From Ophiostoma sp. CBS 140.51 (lineage: Eukaryota; Ascomycota; Sordariomycetes; Ophiostomatales; Ophiostomataceae), in NCBI GenBank assembly GCA_029298735.1, contig JANSLP010000334.1, forward strand, positions 1 through 34,976: a stretch of 34,976 nucleotides of DNA. The letters run 5' to 3'. Position numbers and translations under genes: made by a program. Below are positions 19,516 to 30,694 of this stretch, piece by piece (position 1 is the first letter of the stretch; each line of letters begins with the position of its first letter). Under the pieces are notes generated by a model. It ran no database searches and was not told where the DNA came from. It saw only the letters and a list, made by a program, of their open reading frames with translations.

Positions 19516-22290
19516 TTAGAAGGACAGGCGAAGTTCATAGCCTGTCCGTGTGCCTGCTCCGTCGCCGTCCACGGCCATCTCCCACTCCTTCTTCACCGCC
19601 TGTGCGTGAGCATCGTTTTCTTGTAGAGTCGACACCGGGTGCTCCGTCACGTCGAGAACCATATCCTGGCCCTCGGGCAACTCAGCCACCGCATCGTCGT
19701 CCAGTTCCACCTCCAGGCCCTGGGGAAGGACCCGGACGGTGCGGACGACCTTGGTAGGGTCCAAGTTCCACTTGGCCGAAAGCCGGCCAATGAACTCATG
19801 AAGTGTTCTCTTCGTCAGGTACAGAGCACGATGGTAGTCCTGGGGGGTATGTGAACCGTTGGTCAGACCGTTGCCGTTGACATTAGCCTGGTTCTGGTTG
19901 TTGCGGCGCAGGACATAGAAGCACGCCACCGGCTTGGGCCGATCGTTTTGCACAGGCCGGTACGACGAGTCCACGTCGAGAGCCTCGATCCAACCACTGA
20001 GGTTGCCAGAGTCATCAGTCTTGTTGACACGGGTGGGCTGGTTCGAGCTCTGGCGAGACGAGCCACCCTGTCCGCCCATACCATTACCATGGTAGTCTGA
20101 CCAGCCATTGCCGTTGGCGCCGTTGGCACCGCCGAACGAGACCTGTGAGTGCAGAGAAAGCGAACTAGGCGAGGGCGACACCATAGACGAGCCAGTGACC
20201 GAGCTACGGCCACTCTGGTCGCGCCATGCCATCAGGTTGTCGCGGGACTCGACCTTGGCCAGGCCGCCGTTCTCACCCGGGAGAGAGACGGGGTGCAGAT
20301 CAGGGTCATCAAGCTCGTCACCACGAAGGTAGAGAATGCTGACAGGGCGCGTGCTGGTGAACATGTCCTGGAGAGTCTGCAGCTTGCAGTGCAAGTCCTC
20401 TTCTACGGCTGGGCGCACGCCGTTCGTCGCGCCGGGCCGGTTGGGCGTGCCACTGCTCGAGTTGCCACCACTACCATCCTCGGCGCTGCTGCCGTTGCCG
20501 TTGCCGTTGGAGCTGGTTGACGACATGGACCATGTCCGCTTGTGCTTGGGGACCTTGCCCACGCGCTGCAGATCGGGAGTGGGCTTAGATGACACAGCAC
20601 CACCGCCAGAGCGTTTGCGCTTGCTAAAGTCCTTCATACCGCTCTCGGCCTGTGCGATTTGCTGCTTCAGCTTGTCAATGGTCTTCTTGACGTGGGCGAC
20701 GTCGTTGGAGAGCTTCCGCTCAGCACCGTGGTCACGGAACAGCTTGACCTTGCAGAAGCAAATCTCAGGCATGGGCGAAGATGAGTCCTTGGGGCTTGCA
20801 GACTGCTGATTCTGGTGCGGGGCCGGGTAGCGGGTCGTCTTTGTGCAGAGGCGGACAGGAATACCCTTGACACCCTTGGAGTGGCTGAAATCGGTAGACA
20901 GGAAGTTGAAGCGCACAGCAATGTTGCACTCCACAGCGCCGTGGATACCAGGGGTCCAGACGACGGAGAAACCGTCAAATGAAGCCGACTCCAGCTCAAC
21001 CCGTGTGCGCTTCTCGTCACCCTCTGGCGGCTGGCCAGCCTCAACATACTCAACAGCCTGCAGCTTACCGCCGCGCTGGTGGGCCTCGTTGGTGCCACGG
21101 CCCTCCTTCCAGAGGCTCCAGCAAACACCAGGCTTTTGGCGCTGCTGCTCGTCCTCGAAGGAGATGCGAACATATGTGCGGAAGCGAGTGCCGGGGAGGA
21201 TAGGGAGCTCGGGCTCAGTGTCGATGATCGAGATGGAATAGGCTTGGCCCTTGTTAAGATAGCTGACCGGGATCTCATCGGCCTGCTTGATCATGGCAGT
21301 GGGCGCATTCAGTGTCGTGTGGAAACGGAACTTCTCGGCAGTCGGGGGAAGGCTGGCGAGCATAGCCATGTTAGCAACAACGTTGGAGCCACCAAAAGGG
21401 TGCGGGTGGTGTCCAGGAGGGAATGCGACAAGTCCTGGGTGAGCTGCGTAGCCAGGTGCTACTGCGACGGCCACAGCGCCCGGGTGGGTACCGTTCATTG
21501 CCGCTGCTGCATTGGGGTCGAGGCCAAGGCCAGCTGCATCGTGGTGCACAAACGAAGACGGCGCGAATGACCCCTGTTGTGGTGCCGGCTGGCCGAAGGG
21601 GTGATATGCGTGGAAAGCCTGAGGGTGCAGGCCGTTGTGGAAGGCAGACGCGCCAACATCCATCATTGTGGTCGTCGTCGCGCCAGGGTGAAGAGAGCCG
21701 TCAGCCGCAGGCATAGACAGAGGCGTGTTCAGGCCCATGCTGAGGCCCAATGTCGGAGTGTGAAGGTCGCCTGCTTGTGGGTGGTAGAGCGTGTTGTTGC
21801 CACCAGGCGTTTGTGCGTAGTAGGGGTTGCTGTTGGAGAAGGTCGAGAAGGAGAATGCGCCCGGGTCAAGCAGCGAAGGCGTAAAGCGCCATGGCTCGTT
21901 GCTGGAGGCGCGCGGTGTCGGGTCCTGGTCAGGGAAGACGGCATGGCTGATACTTTGTGTTCTGGGTTTGTTGTTAGTATTGTCGCGTATATTCCGAGGC
22001 CACGAAAACAGTCTCGTCGATCAACTCACCTCTCCTGGGTAGTGACTGCTGGCGGGATGGCGTTGTTCTCTGCGCCAGCAGTGGTTGTATTTGGCAATTG
22101 GGCATTGCCAGTTGTGGGAGACACAGCGACCTCGGGGAACTGTTGCCGGAAGTTGGCAAGCAGGTCGTCCCCTGGCTTCTGTGAGCTTGTCCTATTGTCA
22201 AGTCAGTACAAAACGCGCAGGCAAATCTACCCGGCACAAGGCCGGTCATGATGGTACGGATCACAAAATAACGAACCGTTGGCGGAACAT
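19516..22290 (-). CDS. grhl: Grainyhead/CP2-family transcription factor (three exons)
   Basis: This is a sequence-specific nuclear regulator. Fungal grainyhead proteins, such as the Neurospora one, control cell-wall remodelling and conidial separation. Exons on the minus strand are 22290-22277 (only 14 nt), 22191-22030 and 21961-19516, encoding 873 residues. Intron 2 (68 nt) has a GTGAGT donor, an ACTAACA branch site and a CAG acceptor. Intron 1 (85 nt) uses a weaker GTTCGT donor. The start MFRQR...SSQKP matches the usual MFR.R...SSQKP beginning of fungal members. After a Gly/His/Pro-rich region, the CP2 DNA-binding domain spans about 267-475, including FHTTLNAPTAM, LNKGQAYSISI and SKGVKGIPVRLC. 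A basic KRKR near 520 could be a nuclear signal. A Ser/Gly/Asn-rich linker follows, then the C-terminal dimerisation domain (about 730-855), including YLTKRTLHEFIGRLSAKWNL. No lesions. A 12.7-kb gene-free region lies upstream. Confidence 0.93.
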
Positions 22291-23460
22291 CGTGAAAGAC
22301 TGAAGAGTCTAGTTTCAGCTAAGGCGCGCCCTGCCAAAGTAGCAGGGCCGAGATATTCAAATAGGGCTGTATGTGATGCGTGCGCTATGTAACGCTGCTG
22401 TAAAAAATGTGTGCGCCGTGAGAGTCGAGTTTCCCAAGGGTTGACAAAAAGCTATGTCTGGTATTCGACTCGGCGGTGGTGTCGCGAATTGTTTGCGCAG
22501 TGTCCTTCCTAGTGGGTGGTTGCTATGGAGCGTGTCGGTCTATAAAATCGAAAACGAATGGAAAACAATGGTCAGATATGAGCGAGAGACAGACCTAAAG
22601 ATTGGGGATGACAAGATATAGAAGTGGAAAGGGGAAGGGGATAGGGATGTCGCGAGTTTGTATATGTAGGAGAGAAGGGACAGGAGAAGAGGAATGACAG
22701 AATGGTGAAAGAGGAGAAAACTGGAGACACAAGAGCCAGTGGACGAGGTATTATTACGGAGTAGTAGCCGCAAGTATTCTCCACGCTGCGGATGATAGTA
22801 GTAGTTGAGAGAGAGCGTCGCATGGGGGATGGAGAAACGGGCAATATAAAAAAAGAAACAGAATAGAACGGCGAGGAAGGGTGAAAAAACTGGAGGGACG
22901 GCAAAACAGGTCGAACAATTAAAACGGCATATATTGGGGTGTGGACCGAGAAAAGGCGTGATATGGATGTCAAGACTGCGTGGGATAGAAGTGAAGAGGA
23001 CAGTAGGGCAAAGCAGATGATATGGGAGTAGCAAGGTATGTGTATGGTGTTGTAGGCGGCGCGACCAGGAAGAGTTCGAGAGCGTGGTCGAGAACCAGGT
23101 GGCCAAGGGCAGAAGACTCCAAGGGGAGGAAACTGATTAGAAGCAGGGAGGCCGGTATTGCGTACGTACAAGTAAAAGAGAGTAGGATTGTCGGTTGCGA
23201 GTGTGACGATCGCGTCGATGTGATATTGTTTAGTTGGCGGATGCGATCTGGTGGTGTTGACTGTGGTTGAGGAGCGAGTGAAAAAGTCGATGTTGCAAGG
23301 ATATAAGAACCAAGATGGTGAAGTTGAAGAAGGGAGAGTTGGGTAAGATGAGAAAGATGTAAAAGGGAGAAGATAAATTGAAGAGGAAGAGGAAATGGGA
23401 AAGTACAAAAAGAAAATGAAAAAAAGGAAAGAGCAAAGGAGAAAGTGATCTCAGGGAAAG
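22291..23460 (-). promoter_or_regulatory. Probable long pyrimidine-rich leader/promoter of the grainyhead gene
   Basis: In the direction of the grainyhead gene this stretch is strongly C/T-rich, especially from about 23450 down to 22550. That is typical of long 5' leaders of fungal regulatory genes. It contains a 278-codon minus-strand open frame (23408-22572) made mainly of Ser, Leu, Phe, Pro and Ile. That bias follows from the base composition, and another frame is open over the same stretch, so I do not call it a gene. The transcription start cannot be placed. Confidence 0.45.
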
Positions 23461-26400
23461 GGTATGCAGAAGGAAGGCACGTCTCGAAACGTCTGGCGTT
23501 GTTCTTTATTTTGTCTGGCCGTTCTTTTCTCCAAAATGCCCTTAACCCATCTTTCCTTCTTTGGATTCGTTGTGCATCTCAGACCTGCGCTCTTTCCTTT
23601 ATTTATTTCGAATCTCCATTCTTTTTCTTATTTTCCCCCTTCTCAAACAAAAAGGAAAATAGGGAAGGGGCGGTCGAAAAACATGACGACCGACTGGGAG
23701 GGGGCAGGAACCAAAAACAGTGGGTCAGTCGACAGGGGGCGTGGGTGTAACGGGGGTGAGAACGCTGTGCTGCAGTGGCAGGGTGGAGAGTTGGGTGATG
23801 CTCTCGGCGGTGGGTGGTGGCTTTGGGTGGGTATGCATGCGCTGTTGGGGGATGGCGTTCCGGGGGTGCACCCACAACGGTGCAAACCAAAGGCGACCTA
23901 GCGCGCCCATAAAGGGACCGTCGCCATGCGCTGGTCACTGAGGAGTGCCGCCGCAATTGTTCGCTGGCGGCAGAAGGGAAAGGAAGGTGCTGTCGTCATT
24001 TCGTCATTGCTCGCTCCGCTCTGGGAATTCATGGGGAGCCTTTTGTTTGAAACGGGCAGGCGCGACCGAGCCCTTTCTTCGAAAGTGCCTGCCCTCCACG
24101 TTGCTGTCAATTGATGTCTGTCACAGCAGGCGCAACCGGTTGTTTGTTTTGGTTCATGCTCTTGTCGCAGTGACGGACTTTTCACACAGTTTACTTGCGT
24201 CGCTATCTACTGGTTAGTGGACTTCTCAGAAAGCAAAGGTCACAATCGTATCTGTCTGCCCCGAGGTTTTGCGAAAGAAGCATATGTCTCTTGTCGGACC
24301 GCATATCTGCTCTGCGCGAAAGGACCTCGCCCTCGTCCCGAACGCACAGGGTCTTCTTGCCACTGGGAGGTGTTCAGCGCTGATTCTATGCTGATCTGTT
24401 ACTTGTTGTGGTGTAGTGCCGGAGAAGTGTCAATAAAGTACCCCACAGGCCTGGATACATGGTGAGGTACATGGCCCGTCCACTGCACAAGCAGCACATA
24501 CGCATTGTGCACACGCGTACCGTCTCTGTAGCTCCAGCACGGAGACCTACAATACATGCACAGAAGACTCCCCGACAGAAATGAGACGCAACTACAGAGG
24601 ACACAACAAAACGAAAAAGAAAAAATAGACAATTGTCTAAGGGAGGGACCCTTGATTTGCACGCCGGGGCGAAAGCCAAGCCTTTCTGACGTATTTCCCT
24701 TCTGTATTCCCCAGTAGGTGTGGCAGTAGCTGTGCGTGCGAGGCGTGTCGCAGCCACAGTGCTGCACCGCAAGCCTTTGTGGAGCGTACCTCGTACAAGG
24801 GAGACACAGAGACATTGGGAGGCAGATACACAAATGGGTGATGGCAGTGGTGGCAGCGGCATTGTCAGTGGCGTCCCGGCAAATGGTGAGAGGCAGACGA
24901 CGAAACAGCAGCCAAGGTGAAGATAAAGGGAGACCGAGGATAGTCGTGGAAAAAGAAGCACAGAAGCCCACAGGTCCACAGAAAACTCAGAAGGCAGCAG
25001 AACACCAGCAGAACGAGGGCCCAGAATGAAGAGCGGAGCTCGAGGAACTTCCCCCCACAGCCACATGCCAACCCCCCCGTTCCCTACCGTCTACTGGGCC
25101 GCTTGTGTTCACTCTGATACACATCGTTCGACTTTTGGTATGCAGATGGATGGAGTGATGGTGATAGGCATGGGAGGGGAGGCCCAAGAACGTAAGAATC
25201 GACTGGTGATTGTCAGGACAGCGCATCCCAGAGGAAGCGCCACTGAACAATCCCTGTGGGTGGAAGAGTGGAAGAATGGCTCTTTGTGTGGGAGAACGGG
25301 CAGGGATCCAGCATCGGTAACCCTCATGCTGTTGGGAGGCCTACCGGTGTATATTTCGACAAATTGCATCATCGGGTTGCCTTTTACGAGTACGAATGAT
25401 GGTTTGAAGATGCTCAGAAATTATACAGAACATCCCCATCGCAATATCGTCATAGTCGTCTGTCACTGTCGTCGTTTGCCTCATCCTCGTCCAATGAGAG
25501 GGAAGCATGGTACAGTCCTTTTGTACCGCGGCGGCGTGTCTTCAAGTCTCCGCAGTTAGACCCTAGAGGACGAGAGCACAAAGAACATAACAGAAGCACG
25601 CACTATGTTGTGGACCGCTTTCCCTCCATAACCCACAGGCCCAAAGAGTCCGGCAGTCTTTTGAGATGAGAGATGCCAGAAACGGGAAGCAGGCTGGTGT
25701 CGATAAGTACAAGACGCACGCCAGGCGGTACAACGAGGCACTATGGCGACTTGCCCATACCCGAGGTACTGTTATCTCTTGCTGTCATATTCTTGTACTT
25801 TGGTGCTTCGAGCCGACAAGGGCCGTTTAAGGCCGCTTTTGGGTGATGAAACCGCCGGGCACAAAACTACAGCACCACAAAATGTGGACAAAATGCCCCA
25901 TCGACTCTCAGACTCTCTTAAAAAAACATCGGTGACAGCGGGGGGCGGGAGTCCCTTTTCCCATCCCAAAGGTCCCCCTTACAGTTTTCTGCTTCGACAT
26001 AGGCGCGCCTCTTGGCGGCCCTTTGTGGAGTAGTGCACGACGGCTCCCCATGTTGCCATTTGCCATTTGGAACGCTGTGTGACCGGAACTTTCTACATAC
26101 ACAGTTAATAACGAGTAATAAGTCTGTTGCCGGATCGAGCAAATGAGGCGGCAACGAGCCACATTTTTGGTGTGAAAAAGACCACCCCTATTAACTAAGA
26201 ATGACGAAATGGTGCAAGCAGTCCGCTCTTTTGTTGACACTTGAGCATCGTTGGGTCGGAAAGATGACGATTGGACTTCAATCGTGTGGTGAGCGATATT
26301 CAGACAATTAAAAGGTGTGAGGGCTTGTGACGGCTCGGCAAGTGCCATTGATCGTAAGGACATCAAGGATGTGATGTTGGGTCTTTTTGCATTTATATTT

Positions 26401-27028
26401 TGTCACAGATTTGGCATTCAACCATTCGATAATGCTTTTTGTGAACATATGATTGCTCCTTGCTCAAATAAGCGCTGTTTGCGGCCAGCCACAAAACAAA
26501 GCGACGTAGGGAAAAGAAAGGACATATCGTATAGCTCTGCTGATCATCCCTGGCGTCTTTTCTTCTCTGCATCTGCATTTACATCTGCAGCTATTTTCTA
26601 AATTTTCAGGCTATCTCTTTTCTTTTCTCGTTTGATCTCTTTATTTTCTACTTGCAGTGTCCACCAGGTGCAAAGCTCCAAGCACTGGCCGTTCGGATTG
26701 CCATCTCGCCGTGGGTAGCGTCTGTTGCATTCTCCCGTGTCTCCTTTCCCCCTCTTTTGGCTTTGAGCGATTGAGGTCTCGCGACATTGTCGTCCGGGTG
26801 GCTCAAGCAAAGTGGAGGCTGGCCCGTTGTCGAAAAGGGCAAATAATGCGACACTACACAGTTATCGTTTCTTTTTCGGCTTCCTTTCTGCCTTTTTCTC
26901 TTTTTCTTTGGTTGCTGTTTCCTCTTCACTTTTTCCCTTCCTTCGCCCTGCCCCACAACGAACAATTTGTGGTGAGCAAAAAGAGAGCGCGAGAAAAACA
27001 AATCGAATTTGATCGCGTTTCCACTGTA

Positions 27029-27036
27029 TGACGTCA
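27029..27036. promoter_or_regulatory. CRE palindrome TGACGTCA
   Basis: This is a perfect 8-bp consensus site for CREB/ATF-type bZIP factors (fungal AtfA/Atf1 class). It is one of three in this gene-free region. Function is inferred from sequence only. Confidence 0.4.
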
Positions 27037-29192
27037 CAGTATTCTATTTTGTGCCCCGCTTTTGACAGGGGTCTGGCAGATGAGAGGATGGAAACGACAA
27101 AAACAGAACAGCGCTAGAGGTGCGCTAGTAAGATTGGGAAGGCGCACTGGCGGTGGCGACACAGTAGGAAAATGAAAAGGTGAGGGAAAAAATAGCACCA
27201 GAACAGAATATTCAAAGTTTTGAGCACCGCTATTCGCTGGGACAGGCACCAAAAACGCCACGAAATAGCACAAAACAGGCAAGACAGGCACCAAACGACG
27301 GCACCATATGACGCCCTTGCGGGACAAGGGCACCAACGGCCTGTTAGGTTAAGGAGCGATACCAAGAGCAGAAAACGACGACAGCCGTGCAATGTTGGAG
27401 ATTGGGATATGGGAAAGGGAAAGAAACGACGAGAAAAGGAAGCAGAAAGAGGAGACAACAAGGAGAAAAAAGGAAACAAAAAACGCCACAACGGGCGATT
27501 GGGCGGAACGCAATTCCTAAACTACTTGCTGCCCAACAGAGGAAAATGGGAAAGGGAAAAGGGAGATACTCAGTAGACCAAAAGGAGGTAAAATGATGCT
27601 TCGTACTCGTCGTGCGCGGGCGATTGCGCAGGCATCGTGCTGTGATGCCAGATGTGCTGCTGGGCTGCTGAGCTGTGAGGACGAGGGTTTCACACAGTAG
27701 AGGGGCACAGGGCCCTTTGTATCCCCAACCTCCTCACTCCCCTCCTTCTCCATCCCCATCCCCTCATACCCTTCCTCCCTTCTCCCCGCCGCATCTGCAG
27801 AGTGTACGACATACTCGTACGAGATATGCGGCGCTCTGTGGCCTACGTTGCACCGTCCGGGAGGGCTCTGCCGAAAAGAAGCCATGAGCAGTGGCGAAGA
27901 TGAGCAAAGATGTGCAGACGGAAGAACAGAAGAGGCCATTGCAAACCAACGGCGACATCTCTCTTCTCTATTTTTTTACTACAAGTACTGAGTTGCTGTA
28001 TGCTGCTCAACACAGCACACATCCGATTTAACGAGTAGCCAAAAGGAGAGGTCGCCATTGGCCAAGCCTTGTCGGAAGAAAGAATAGAAAAGGGCAACGA
28101 ATAGGAAGCGCAGACCAGCGGATGCGTGAAAGGCAAAAAAAGAAAAGGAAAAGAGTAAGGGTCCATCACAGACGTCATTCCTCCCCCTCTCCAAGCCCCG
28201 GCGGGGAAGCAACCGTGCGAAACGAACAATTGGCGCCGGTGAGGGCTCCGTCGAGAATACGACACACGTCGTATCGCTGTACCTGGCGGTCCGTTTATGC
28301 AGTGAGAAAAGAAGAAAAGAGACAGACGATTTTAGGGTAGGGTCGGTTCCCCGGACTAAGACGTAGTGAGGTGTAGTGGATGAATTCTGGTGGGCTGTTT
28401 ACCGTGCGGTGCAGAAGCGGTGCAGGAGGTTTCGGGGACCCTCCGCGACGAGAAGTATCGTAATACCAGAGTGCGGTGAACGATTACAAGTTTGTATCTC
28501 CTGTATCTCGTATCGATCACGCATTTACGGGAAGATGACGGTGAAGTGTGGCGGCAAGACACGCAAGCCACAATTCTCGCAATTGCAGATCTTTCGGCAG
28601 TCAGAAGGTGGACGGAATAGCATGTCGTGTCTTGCCGATGATTGTCAACTCGAGATGAAAGTCTGAAGTAAGCTCAAAGGTACTTTGAATGATACTTTGA
28701 AGTGGTACGGTTGCTGTCGGACAAGCTTCGACCGCGCCCGAGTCATCGTACTTTTGCTCGCAATTTCGTAGGTTCATCCGCACTGTTTTGCCTTTTACAG
28801 TTTCGGCTCAAAGTCTCTCTTCTCTGTTGGCAACAAGGCGGACTCGAGATACCGCCGCCATACTCTAACCGTCAAATAATGTCGAATAAGACGAGATACG
28901 CGACAGGAGGGACTGGACGGAATGCATAAAACACGGCCGTTTGGCGACGGGGCAAACGTTTATGCCTCCCAAGTGGAGGCGACGCGACAAAAAGATGCAC
29001 AAAGACACAAGGGCTCTGGGGCCCAAACAAAAAAGACTGCAAAAAGGAACAACCTGGGCGAGAAAAGAGGGGGTGCCATTAAACCAAGTGGAGAGGTGTG
29101 GCCGTCACGAACTGCTGAAATGCACGGTACTGTTTTGGCCGTGCAATTGACAAGGGCAGGCGGGGCCCCCTGCACACGAGGAATTCTTAATA

Positions 29193-29200
29193 TGACGTCA
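29193..29200. promoter_or_regulatory. CRE palindrome TGACGTCA
   Basis: This is the second perfect CRE/ATF consensus site, 2.2 kb from the first. An imperfect site (TGATGTCA) follows at 29964-29971. Confidence 0.4.
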
Positions 29201-30686
29201 GACCGTGCGTCTCTCGCATTGAGTGGGGACGGAAAGGGAAAAGAGCCACCACTGGGCCAGAAGGGAAAGAGCGTGGGCGCAACGAGCGCAAACAAATCCC
29301 TCTATCGTCGGTTTTAATGGAGCCTCTCCATCCCAAGCAAATACTGAGTTCACATACTGTGTATTCCGTAAAGCACGAGACAACAGACACAACAACTCAC
29401 AACACAGCACACCGCACATCCACAGGACCCATCTGCACGCTGCAGGTGCTATGCTGCAGAGCATCAGAAGGCATTTCTGGCATTCTGGCCCCCATCTGTG
29501 ATCCACAGCGCCCTTATCCCTTGTGTCCTCTTTTATCGCTCCATACCTCCGTCTCAGCCCAGGGCTGAGATCACCGTCTCGAACTGGTGTCCCTAGCCGA
29601 AAGCGGGTTGTCTCAGAGCTTTGATCTGTTCTGATCTCTTCTGATGTGCGCACTGCAAATACTGCAAAGGGACAAAATACATGCAAATCGCATCCCAATC
29701 GTTTGCGCCCAGTGTTTGAAAGTCAATCCGTTACGTGCCTGTCGCTCGAATTAGTGCCCTACAACAAGTAACCTGCCGGCGCCGCAACTATGGGCTCTCC
29801 CGCGCGTACGAAAAAGAGTGCTCTTTGCCTCTATTGTCTACTTTGTGACTGATTGGACGCCAGAATCCGCAAATGAAGGAAGGAGCGACCCAATCTATTG
29901 CACAACGAACGCCAAATTGCACCAGCTCAAAAACAGCAATCGGCCCCCCATTCTGTCCCCTTATGATGTCATTTCTCAATTCAGCACACTCCTTGTGGGA
30001 GAAGGTGCCCCGTCTCACCCGCCAACCGCTGGGCTGCGTTTTTGGTGTGCTTTTTGGTGTCTTTTCTGGCGCGTGTTTTGGGATGGTTGGGATATGTCTT
30101 TCGCCGCCTCTTGGGGTCGCGCTGCATCCAAAAGGATTGCAGCTACTGCAGTTATGTGCGCTTCCCAAACACTGTGAGTCTGCACATACAGCCTACATGC
30201 ATATAACCATATTGCGCCTTTCGTACCAGGCACCTCCACATTCTCCTAGAACGCGTACTTTTGACTGTCTCGACTCTGGGCTCCTAAATTGTGTATGTCC
30301 AGTGCGCGACCTAGTGTGTAAACTCTTTCCAGGCATTAAGAGACCTAACAGCGACCGCTCGTCGTCTGTAAACAACGCCAAAGTGGCATGCCCCCAATAT
30401 GACATCGCCCGTTCTGCCGCGCGGGATGCCATTCTGTCAGCTGTCGGCCAAAGTGGAGCGCCAAAGACGAGCCAAGAGAAGGGAGAGAAGGCGCGGCCTG
30501 AGACAAAAACCCACAGCGAATATGTGCGCTTTTCTTTTTCGAGAGAGAAACGCTTTTTGCACACCGCAAAGCGTGTTAGCGTGTCTTGTCTGACAGTGGG
30601 TGACACTTCCCCCTCGCCTTGTGCTCTCCGCTCTTTCCCTATCAGATTGCTTCAAATGCCACGGCTCTCCTCCCGTTAGGAATGCA

Positions 30687-30694
30687 TGACGTCA
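30687..30694. promoter_or_regulatory. CRE palindrome TGACGTCA
   Basis: This is the third perfect CRE/ATF consensus site. It lies just after the stop codon of the open frame at 29873-30679, for which coding is not supported. Confidence 0.4.

Noticed and set aside
22572..23408. 278-codon minus-strand open frame upstream of the grainyhead gene
   Set aside because: It is dominated by Ser, Leu, Phe, Pro and Ile as a direct result of the C/T-rich strand. A second frame is open over the same stretch and no domain is visible, so leader sequence is the better explanation.
24386..25066. 226-codon minus-strand frame
   Set aside because: It is rich in Cys, Leu and Arg without domains, overlapped by other open frames (24399-24971 minus, 24736-25029 plus), and shows no family resemblance.
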